Below the pieces are notes generated by a model. That model was not told the DNA's origin and searched no databases. It saw only the letters and a program-made list of their open reading frames with translations. The translations under genes and the position numbers were made by a program. Of a stretch of DNA of 6,422 nucleotides, positions 1-4,594 are shown piece after piece. Within the stretch, counting starts at the first letter, position 1. Each line of letters starts with the position of its first letter. Source of the DNA: Candidatus Saccharimonadia bacterium (GTDB lineage: Bacteria; Patescibacteriota; Saccharimonadia; Saccharimonadales; UBA4665); the NCBI GenBank assembly GCA_023268595.1, contig JALQUD010000056.1:1-6422 (forward strand), given 5' to 3'.

Positions 1-303
1 CTGAGGAGCTCGACGCTTGCTTCGTGCAATATCATTGTCGCCGAAGTCCTCGGCTTCAAATTGATTGATCGTGATGATGCAGCGTATTTCAAAGGCTTGT
101 TCGAGTCGATGAAAAACCTTCCTTTTGACGATGCTGTTACGGAGAAGGTGATTGAGCTGCGGCAGACTGTGAATGTTAAGCTTCCGGACGCCATCATAGC
201 TGCCACGGCACTTAGTAATAACGCAGAACTGTGGACCCATAACACCGATGACTTTAAGGCTGTCGCCGGGCTTCGCTTATTTGATCCAGTGCGTGTATAT
301 TGA
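1..303 (+). CDS. PIN-domain (VapC-like) ribonuclease, 5' truncated by window edge
   Basis: The reading frame is open from base 1, so the N-terminus lies outside the window and 100 residues are visible. It shows the later PIN-domain landmarks in order: an acidic residue in 'VAEVLG' (visible residue 15), the 'LPDAIIAATAL' helix with its conserved Asp (63), and the C-terminal 'THNTDDF' motif (79-85, Asp 84), ending in 'LFDP'. These match the metal-binding acidic residues of VapC-type endoribonucleases. The first catalytic Asp would lie upstream and cannot be checked. VapC proteins cleave tRNA or rRNA and are normally held inactive by a VapB antitoxin encoded just upstream. Any partner here would be outside the window. 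An internal TTG at 61 could be mistaken for the start, but it would remove the conserved Glu, so it is unlikely to be real. The gene ends 18 bases before the next one. The domain call is firm, the toxin role inferred. Confidence 0.85.
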   Translation: MRSSTLASCNIIVAEVLGFKLIDRDDAAYFKGLFESMKNLPFDDAVTEKVIELRQTVNVKLPDAIIAATALSNNAELWTHNTDDFKAVAGLRLFDPVRVY

Positions 304-321
304 AGAGATCTGACCTGATAA

Positions 322-747
322 ATGAAAAAGATATACTTCGCATGCTCGATCCGTGGTGGGCGCGATGACGCTGAATCATATGCCGCTCTGGTGCGGCATA
401 TCAAGTCTCGCACTGTCGTTTTGAGTGAGATATTCGCGGATGGCAAGCTGACTACCGACGGAAGTCCTGGTCGGAGCTGTGGCATTCACGCTCAAGATTT
501 AACATGGGTGCGGCAGGCTGATGCCATTATTGCCGAAGTTACCAATCCTAGCTTAGGCGTAGGATATGAGATAGGGAAGGCAGAGGAATGGGGCAAGCCA
601 GTATTAGCTCTGTTCCGTGATGACGGTATGCATCGGTTGTCGGCGATGATAGACGGCTCCCCGGACGTACGGACGGTCTACTACCGGGAGCTGGATGAGG
701 CCTTTGTCGCGATTGATGAGTTCCTGCGGCTACTCGATGTGAAGTAG
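322..747 (+). CDS. DNPH1/Rcl-like 2'-deoxynucleoside 5'-phosphate N-hydrolase
   Basis: This 141-residue protein belongs to the nucleoside 2-deoxyribosyltransferase fold and resembles the vertebrate Rcl/DNPH1 branch closely. Visible matches are 'YFACSIRGGRDD' (5-16, phosphate/base-binding loop), 'HAQDLTWVRQAD' (56-67, Asp59), 'AEVTNPSLGVGYEIG' (71-85, with Ser77 and the catalytic Glu83) and 'LSAMI' (106-110, whose Ser107 contacts the phosphate from the neighbouring subunit in the dimer). All residues known to be needed in Rcl therefore seem present. The family hydrolyses the N-glycosidic bond of deoxynucleoside monophosphates, giving a free base and deoxyribose 5-phosphate; in animals it removes modified dNMPs such as hydroxymethyl-dUMP. 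The predicted role is cytosolic nucleotide salvage or pool cleaning. No Shine-Dalgarno is visible before ATG 322, and the gene may be co-transcribed with the PIN gene 18 bases upstream. Bacterial members are often annotated only as nucleoside 2-deoxyribosyltransferase. Confidence 0.9.
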   Translation: MKKIYFACSIRGGRDDAESYAALVRHIKSRTVVLSEIFADGKLTTDGSPGRSCGIHAQDLTWVRQADAIIAEVTNPSLGVGYEIGKAEEWGKPVLALFRDDGMHRLSAMIDGSPDVRTVYYRELDEAFVAIDEFLRLLDVK

Positions 748-752
748 CTTTC

Positions 753-767
753 TGCCGCCTTGCGGTA
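753..767 (+). other. small GC hairpin just before the 770 start
   Basis: TGCCGC (753-758) can pair with GCGGTA (762-767) around a CTT loop, giving four G-C pairs plus one G-T and one T-A. No T-tract follows, so it is a poor intrinsic terminator for the DNPH1-like gene. It overlaps a -10-like TACAAT (766-771), which itself runs into the ATG at 770, and no good -35 box lies at the right distance. It may be only the compositional bias of a short intergenic gap. Confidence 0.25.
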
Positions 768-769
768 CA

Positions 770-1456
770 ATGTCCTATATTGCCGCATGCACGAACGCCA
801 TGTCAGAAGCATATCCACGACCACCCCACGAATCAGTGCCGCCCATGTCCGGTGACGCTATTATCGCCGAGCCGGATTTGGTTTGGGATACGACCTTGCC
901 AGTTGCCAAACCGCCGGATGAGGCTTGGGCAGGGCGCTACGGAATCACGCGCATGGGCTCGGTCCAGGATGGATTGGCTGGTCCGTTACTGCCGCGGCGT
1001 TTCGACCCGGTGCTGCCACCTCACATGCGGTCCTTGGCAAAGGACGCGCCTGCGCCGCGCCGCCTACGGTTAGGGGATATGGTGCCGGACGGCAAGCCCG
1101 GCAGTATCGGTACGGTAGTCGAGCTGGACGACGAGCGGAGGACGATGGTCATCGATACACAGTGGCCATCTAAGCATGACAAACCCGGCTTGCGCTATAC
1201 GTGGCAGCTGAATGTCATTCCCTACAAGGACAACACCTCTCTCCTCGTGGCGCGCACGCGCATGGTGCATGTCGCACATAAGACTGTCGGCAGGGTATGG
1301 CCGCTGGCCGACTGGTACGCCATGCGGCTGATAGCGGAAGGCGTGGAGCGTGATGACCTGGCTCCGGAAGCGCCACCGACGCTGTGCCGGAAGCTGGGCG
1401 CGTACGCCATGGTTGTCGCTGGCCAGTTGCTGGACAAGCGGCGCGACCGCCATTGA
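770..1456 (+). CDS. divergent SRPBCC/START-like protein (hypothetical)
   Basis: The protein has 228 residues, no signal peptide and no convincing membrane helix. I recognise it only by pattern. 'VWDTTLPVAKPPDEAW' (38-53) followed by 'RMGS' resembles the opening strand of SRPBCC proteins, where a pathogenesis-like motif of the type 'I-x-A-P-P-E-x-V-W' leads into 'Q-M-G'. 'LRLGDMVPDGKPG' (99-111), 'VVELDDERRTMVI' (116-128) and 'TWQLNVIPYKDNTSLLVARTR' (144-164) then match the usual strand order, and 'PLADWYAMRLIAEGVER' (178-194) fits the closing helix. Such folds make a hydrophobic cavity for lipids or polyketides; no ligand can be named. The first 25-30 residues are Pro-rich and unlike the fold, so ATG 800 (M11) or ATG 845 (M26) may be the true start; none has a clear ribosome-binding site. 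The ABC fossil lies convergently downstream. The gene is likely real; the family call is moderate. Confidence 0.6.
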   Translation: MSYIAACTNAMSEAYPRPPHESVPPMSGDAIIAEPDLVWDTTLPVAKPPDEAWAGRYGITRMGSVQDGLAGPLLPRRFDPVLPPHMRSLAKDAPAPRRLRLGDMVPDGKPGSIGTVVELDDERRTMVIDTQWPSKHDKPGLRYTWQLNVIPYKDNTSLLVARTRMVHVAHKTVGRVWPLADWYAMRLIAEGVERDDLAPEAPPTLCRKLGAYAMVVAGQLLDKRRDRH

Positions 1457-1479
1457 TTGTCCCGGCTGGTACTGCTGGC

Positions 1480-1638
1480 TCAGCCTTCCAGCTGGCTCCT
1501 GAACATCCGCACGTACTGGCCGTGCTTAGCTACTAGCTCATCATACGTGCAGCTCTCTACTAGCCGGCCGTCTTCCAGCATCAGGATCAGGTGGCCTTCT
1601 GGGCAGTTGATAGGCGGTGACTGATGCCGTGATGTACG
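1480..1638 (-). pseudogene. remnant of an ABC-transporter ATPase (C-terminal tail)
   Basis: On the minus strand an open frame runs from a stop at 1641-1639 down to TGA at 1482-1480. The last 38 residues contain 'LILMLEDGRLVES', then 'TYDELVAKHGQYVRMFRSQ' and a stop. This is the typical end of the nucleotide-binding domain of ABC exporters, which reads like 'ILVLEDGRIVEQGTHEELL...G.YARLYRLQ'. Family resemblance covers about 1480-1596; the upstream 14 residues look unrelated. Walker A, the ABC signature, Walker B and the H-loop are absent, and the upstream space is occupied by the DUF350 gene, so no functional ATPase can be made. The Gly normally found before the Thr is Cys here. The only ATG is inside the motif (1581). 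I read it as a gene fossil left by deletion or by insertion of neighbouring DNA. A short expressed peptide is possible but unlikely. Confidence 0.65.
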
Positions 1639-1685
1639 TTAATACAACCATATGTACGGTGTGATATTTGACCGCTGACCAGAGG

Positions 1686-1928
1686 TTAGCCCAGGATGCA
1701 GGCGGCCACGATGATGGCAATGGCGATGAATAGGCCGGCCAGCATGATGCCGACGGCGCTGTTCTGGTCTTTGACCAGCTCTTTGTGCAGGTCAAGCTTA
1801 AAGACGTAGTTACTGAGCAGCACGCAGCCGATCATGACTAGGACGCCAATGATCGCGTAGGCGGCGACCAGGCCGAAGATTACCAGGTGGTCACTAAAGC
1901 TGGTAGATAGTTCTGCGAAGTATGTCAT
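1686..1928 (-). CDS. DUF350 small membrane protein, single-unit YjfL-like
   Basis: From ATG 1928 the protein is 80 residues with two hydrophobic helices, about residues 12-36 and 56-79. Between them is a short polar segment, 'KLDLHKELVKDQNSAVG', typical of the DUF350 (YjfL/UPF0719) family, in which '...N.AAG...AG...' opens the second helix. E. coli YjfL is about 130 residues with two such units; this one has a single unit, so it would probably act as an oligomer. I prefer 1928 because the longer alternative at 1961 overlaps the start of the divergent gene by 14 bases, and the -10-like TATAGT (minus strand, 1943-1938) would place the transcript start around 1931. The function is unknown; the family is found with DUF1190 and YjfC-type ligase genes, as here. 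It ends at TAA 1688-1686, 47 bases before the open frame of the ABC fossil on the same strand. Confidence 0.8.
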   Translation of the reverse strand: MTYFAELSTSFSDHLVIFGLVAAYAIIGVLVMIGCVLLSNYVFKLDLHKELVKDQNSAVGIMLAGLFIAIAIIVAACILG

Positions 1929-1947
1929 AATATTCACACTATACACC
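1925..1947. promoter_or_regulatory. divergent promoter region between DUF350 and DUF1190 genes
   Basis: Only 19 bases (1929-1947) separate the two start codons. On the minus strand TATAGT (1943-1938) is a fair -10 box; a weak -35-like GTGATT lies at 1965-1960 with a 16-base spacer, inside the coding start of the other gene. On the plus strand CATAAT (1925-1930) is the best -10 candidate for the 1948 gene, with no good -35. Neither gene has a Shine-Dalgarno, so both transcripts would have very short leaders or none. The two promoters must overlap, so the genes are probably regulated together or in competition. The positions are inferred from sequence alone. Confidence 0.4.
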
Positions 1948-2493
1948 ATGACAACGAGCAATCACACCGGTAATGATAGCGACAGCTACGACTATGACGC
2001 TTCGCAGCGGCGGCATCGGGCTGCGTCACGCATCAGCCGCTCGACCCGACAGACGAATCGTCGCTTCATGACCGCGGCCGTGGTCATAGGTGGCGGCACG
2101 CTGGCCGGCGGCTCGGCCTTGGCTGCCTACAGCGCCTCGCAGAATACCAATGTCGGCCGGGCATTCACGCAGAACGGCCGCCAGTATTATATTCCCGGTG
2201 ATAGCAAACGGGCGTTGTACCCCTCCAAAGAAGCCTGTATGAAGGATGTGCCGTGGGACCGTCAGGTAGAGTGTGAGCCTAAGTCGAACTATTCGACTTC
2301 CGGCGGAGGTGGCGGTTATTGGTACGGCCCGGTTTATACACCCCGTGACCAGTATCAGCCGAACTCGCAGTACCGCAGCGAAGAAGCGACCAGCGCTAAC
2401 ACGGGCAAAGGCAGCAGCGTGCCCAAGGCTGCCAACACCAGCGGTTTCGGTTCGAGCGGCAAGGCGCTGACCGGTAAATCAGGCGGGAGTTAA
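1948..2493 (+). CDS. DUF1190 (YgiB/YjfM-like) membrane-anchored surface protein
   Basis: The protein has 181 residues. It has a basic Arg-rich cytoplasmic head (21-40), one hydrophobic segment (about 41-62, 'MTAAVVIGGG' onward) and a polar exported domain. That domain carries the DUF1190-like pattern 'YPSKEACMKDVP...VECEP', with a Cys pair at 97 and 109, then a Gly/Tyr-rich stretch ('GGGGGYWYGPVY', 119-130). The C-terminal 'SSVPKAANTSGFGSSGKAL' resembles the end of E. coli YgiB ('TVPKTA...GGFGESV'). YgiB and YjfM are encoded next to the YgiC/YjfC ligases, and here too the ligase starts five bases after the stop, which supports the call. Unlike E. coli YgiB I see no lipobox Cys, so it is probably held by the helix or cleaved after Ala. 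'NRRFM' (38-42) only loosely resembles a Tat motif. The biochemical function is unknown; it might be the ligase's substrate or scaffold (inference). Confidence 0.75.
   Translation: MTTSNHTGNDSDSYDYDASQRRHRAASRISRSTRQTNRRFMTAAVVIGGGTLAGGSALAAYSASQNTNVGRAFTQNGRQYYIPGDSKRALYPSKEACMKDVPWDRQVECEPKSNYSTSGGGGGYWYGPVYTPRDQYQPNSQYRSEEATSANTGKGSSVPKAANTSGFGSSGKALTGKSGGS
2485..2489 (+). promoter_or_regulatory. ribosome-binding site for the ATP-grasp ligase gene
   Basis: GGGAG lies inside the last codons of the DUF1190 gene, nine bases before ATG 2499. It fixes that start and suggests the two genes are read from one mRNA. Confidence 0.55.
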
Positions 2494-2498
2494 CTGGA

Positions 2499-3686
2499 AT
2501 GAAACGCGTCGCCATGCAACCCCGTCCGGGTTGGCAGGACAAGTGCCAGGCCGTCGGCTTTAACTTCCATAGTTTGCCGTCTGAAGACGGGCAGCCGTAT
2601 TGGCGCGAGTCGGCAGCCTATCAGCTGACCATGGATGAAGTGCTACGACTGGAAGCTGAGACCCGGGAGCTATTCGACCGCTGCATGGACGCCGTCGAGT
2701 TCGTGGTCCGACAGGACCGCTACCAGGAGTTCGACATACCGGAGCAGTTCTGGCCACTTATAAAGGCCTCATGGGACCGCGACGACCCGACCGTCTTCGG
2801 ACGTTTCGACCTATGTTGGCAGGGCGATGGTCCGGCCAAGCTCTTGGAATTCAACGCCGACACACCTACCTCGCTGGTAGAATCCGCCGTGGCGCAGTGG
2901 TTCTGGCTCAAGGATACGATGGGCCACGAAGCCGACCAGTTCAACAGCTTGCACGAGAAGCTGATCGACCAGTGGCGCCACATCCGTGAAAAGCGCTGGA
3001 GTCTGCCGGAAGGCGCACCAATCCACGTGGCGTCGCTCCATGACGGCGGCAACGGTGAGCTTATCCAGGAAGATTACGACAATGTCGCGTACATGGCCGA
3101 GGTAGCTTCGGCTGCCGGCTTCAGGCCGAAGCAGATATTCGTAGAAGACATCAGTTGGAATCAGCGTGGTCATAATTTTACCGACCGCGAAGGGCAGGCT
3201 GTGCTGGATCTGTATAAGTTGTATCCATGGGAATGGCTGGTGCATGAGCAGTATGCGCCGCATATCATAGAGTCCTGGGGCCGGACGCGCTGGATCGAGC
3301 CTATCTGGAAGATGCTGCTCAGCAATAAACAATTGCTCGTAGTCTTGTGGGAATTGTTTCCGGGTCATCCTAATCTGCTGCCGGCGTTTAATACTGACGT
3401 ACCGTTGCTCGGCAAAGCCCGGGTGCGCAAGCCGAAGCTTGGCAGGGAAGGCGCCAACGTGGCCGTCTTGTCGGCTGAAGGATTGCCGCTGGAGCACACG
3501 GAAGGCGGTTATGGCGATGAAGGCCACGTCTGGCAAGAGTACTGCGCGCTACCGGAGTTCGACGGCTGGCGGCCGGTCATCGGTTCCTGGGTGGTCGGCG
3601 ATGAACCAGCAGGCGTCAACTTCCGGGAAACGTCCGGACGCATCACCGGTGACCTGGCGTTTTTCGTACCCCATTACATCGCGTAG
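2499..3686 (+). CDS. YgiC/YjfC-family glutathionylspermidine-synthase-like ATP-grasp ligase
   Basis: At 395 residues it is close to E. coli YgiC and YjfC (about 386) and similar along its whole length. Landmarks are 'GFNFHSLPSEDGQPYW' (20-35), 'GRFDLCW' (101-107), 'LLEFNADTPTSL' (115-126), 'DQFNSLHEKLID' (146-157), 'KLYPWEW' (240-246), 'LSNKQLLVVLWELFPGHPNLL' (274-294, ATP-grasp), 'REGANV' (316-321) and 'IGSWVVGDEPAG' (361-372). By analogy with glutathionylspermidine synthetase, Asp104, Glu117 and Asn119 would bind Mg2+ and Arg102 the phosphates; all are present. The fold activates a carboxylate by ATP and joins it to an amine. There is no N-terminal amidase domain, unlike E. coli Gss. The true substrate is unknown: as far as I recall, the E. 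coli YgiC/YjfC proteins show no glutathionylspermidine synthetase activity. It lies five bases after the DUF1190 gene and is probably translationally coupled to it. Confidence 0.93.
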   Translation: MKRVAMQPRPGWQDKCQAVGFNFHSLPSEDGQPYWRESAAYQLTMDEVLRLEAETRELFDRCMDAVEFVVRQDRYQEFDIPEQFWPLIKASWDRDDPTVFGRFDLCWQGDGPAKLLEFNADTPTSLVESAVAQWFWLKDTMGHEADQFNSLHEKLIDQWRHIREKRWSLPEGAPIHVASLHDGGNGELIQEDYDNVAYMAEVASAAGFRPKQIFVEDISWNQRGHNFTDREGQAVLDLYKLYPWEWLVHEQYAPHIIESWGRTRWIEPIWKMLLSNKQLLVVLWELFPGHPNLLPAFNTDVPLLGKARVRKPKLGREGANVAVLSAEGLPLEHTEGGYGDEGHVWQEYCALPEFDGWRPVIGSWVVGDEPAGVNFRETSGRITGDLAFFVPHYIA

Positions 3687-3716
3687 GTGACTGTGATGAA
3701 TGTGTGCTGGTAAAAT
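3687..3716 (+). promoter_or_regulatory. promoter for the matrixin-like protease gene
   Basis: An extended -10, TGGTAAAAT (3708-3716), has a -35-like GTGACT (3687-3692, four of six matches to TTGACA) 18 bases upstream, directly after the ligase stop codon. Transcription would start near 3723, leaving a leader of about 34 bases without a Shine-Dalgarno before ATG 3757. A second -10-like TATGAT at 3731-3736 is an alternative that would give a shorter leader. The site suggests the protease is transcribed separately from the ligase operon. Confidence 0.55.
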
Positions 3717-3756
3717 GCTGGCGTTTAGCTTATGATTATCGCAACTACTAGTAGAC

Positions 3757-4530
3757 ATGAAACGTAAGCTAACTCCTCTTGCTACCCGCTCCAAGGCGCG
3801 CTACGCGTTATTGGCGCTACCATTGGTTTTCGGCGTGGCGGTCGTGACATACTGGCTGCCTATGTCCCGGGCGGCGACTTTCACGGTCGGTGTCGAAGCC
3901 GAGGCCGGCAACCTGACCGGTGCTTCGAAGCTCACGACGGATGGCAACGCATCCGGCGGCAAGGCCGTATCCTTCGCTGGTGCCGGCACTGGTGGCGGTG
4001 GTGGTGGCTCGGCCGACGGTTGCACCCCGCAGCCCGGCAAGCAGCTGCAGGACCAGGACATGAGCGATTCGCAGCTACCCTGGAAGCGTACCCCTGGCCA
4101 GAAAGTGACCATCTACTTCGAGACCAAGAATATGACCCAGGAGTACATGCCGTACATTGATTATGGTATACAGGCGTGGGCCAAGAGCCCGTGCCTCGAT
4201 CCGCAGGCGGTCGCCAGCTGTCCAGCCAATGCTAACTGCGTCACGATGAGCATCGATAAGAATTCGACCGAGGCTGACGGTAACTTCGACGCTGTGGAGA
4301 AGGGTGGTTTCACGACGGGCGGACATATAACCATGTATGCCAAGGAGCTTGATCCGCAAGGTGCCGGAGCTAAGAAGAACGTGACCGTCCATGAGATGGG
4401 CCATGCCGTCGGTTTGCGTCACCGTAAGACCGATCGGGTATTGATGAACGGTGATACATATGACGACGTCTTCGACCCTGACGCCATCGACTTTCAGAAC
4501 CTGCTGGTACTGTACGGCAACCAGACCTGA
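3757..4530 (+). CDS. secreted matrixin-like (metzincin) zinc metalloprotease with a mini CBM-like segment
   Basis: The protein has 257 residues. A basic N-terminus and a hydrophobic helix (17-35) form a Sec signal or anchor, with a possible cleavage site after 'SRA' (37-39). Residues 44-75 ('VGVEAEAG', then 'NASGGKAVSF') resemble only the first strands of a CBM6/CBM35 carbohydrate-binding domain, followed by a Gly-rich linker (76-85). The catalytic region carries the metzincin zinc site HEMGHAVGLRH (212-222): His212, His216 and His222 bind zinc and Glu213 is the general base. Met230 in 'RVLMNG' suits the Met-turn, and 'DAIDFQNLLVLYG' (242-254) matches the closing matrixin helix, where 'DI.GIQ.LYG' is usual. 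Cys residues at 89, 146, 155 and 161 could form disulfides. The protein probably cleaves proteins at the cell surface or outside. The third His argues against snapalysin, which has Asp. The gene stands alone with its own promoter; the target is unknown. Confidence 0.85.
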   Translation: MKRKLTPLATRSKARYALLALPLVFGVAVVTYWLPMSRAATFTVGVEAEAGNLTGASKLTTDGNASGGKAVSFAGAGTGGGGGGSADGCTPQPGKQLQDQDMSDSQLPWKRTPGQKVTIYFETKNMTQEYMPYIDYGIQAWAKSPCLDPQAVASCPANANCVTMSIDKNSTEADGNFDAVEKGGFTTGGHITMYAKELDPQGAGAKKNVTVHEMGHAVGLRHRKTDRVLMNGDTYDDVFDPDAIDFQNLLVLYGNQT

Positions 4531-4540
4531 AGTGAGCACC

Positions 4541-4566
4541 ATGATGGCTGCTACCTGGTATGATGG
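4541..4566 (+). repeat. ATGATGG direct repeat over the CNNM promoter
   Basis: ATGATGG occurs at 4541-4547 and again at 4560-4566, 19 bases apart start to start (about two helical turns). The second copy overlaps the -10 box and the first sits in the -35 region. Between them TACCTGGTA (4552-4560) is an inverted repeat with a T centre. This could be an operator, for example for a metal sensor, but nothing identifies the binding protein. Confidence 0.3.
4556..4564 (+). promoter_or_regulatory. extended -10 promoter for the CNNM operon
   Basis: TGGTATGAT is a good extended -10 element, similar to the TGGTAAAAT before the protease gene. No strong -35 is found 17-18 bases upstream, which extended -10 promoters can tolerate. 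The transcript would start near 4571 and carry a leader of about 24 bases to the GTG at 4595. Confidence 0.5.
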
Positions 4567-4583
4567 TACATATGTTTCCCTTG

Positions 4584-4588
4584 GGTGA
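4584..4588 (+). promoter_or_regulatory. ribosome-binding site for the first CNNM gene
   Basis: GGTGA, part of the consensus AAGGAGGTGA, lies six bases before GTG 4595. It supports this GTG as the start, together with the hydrophobic helix that begins at once in the protein. Confidence 0.45.
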
Positions 4589-4594
4589 ACGTCC

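Noticed and set aside
1..747. PIN nuclease plus DNPH1-like gene as a toxin-antitoxin or new defence pair
   Set aside because: The DNPH1-like protein is a complete enzyme, not an antitoxin, and the real partner of the PIN protein would lie upstream of the window; adjacency alone is not enough.
1474..1492. GCTGG...CCAGC inverted repeat between the SRPBCC gene and the ABC remnant, considered as a terminator
   Set aside because: The stem is only five pairs with a nine-base loop and no T-tract on either strand.
1632..1658. ATGTACG direct repeat (1632-1638 and 1652-1658) considered as an operator or att site
   Set aside because: The copies are seven bases long, in a short gap, with no gene start correctly placed nearby; chance is sufficient.
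1541..1795. 84-residue minus-strand frame overlapping the DUF350 gene and the ABC remnant
   Set aside because: Its product is low-complexity and unlike any family; two other minus frames in the same region carry the recognisable DUF350 and ABC sequences.
2062..2073. Twin-arginine (Tat) signal in the DUF1190 protein
   Set aside because: 'NRRFM' lacks the spacing of the usual S/T-R-R-x-F-L-K motif, and the head before it is Arg-rich throughout.
2811..3536. 241-residue open frame on the minus strand
   Set aside because: It lies wholly inside the ligase gene, whose plus-strand protein matches YgiC/YjfC end to end; the minus product resembles nothing I know.
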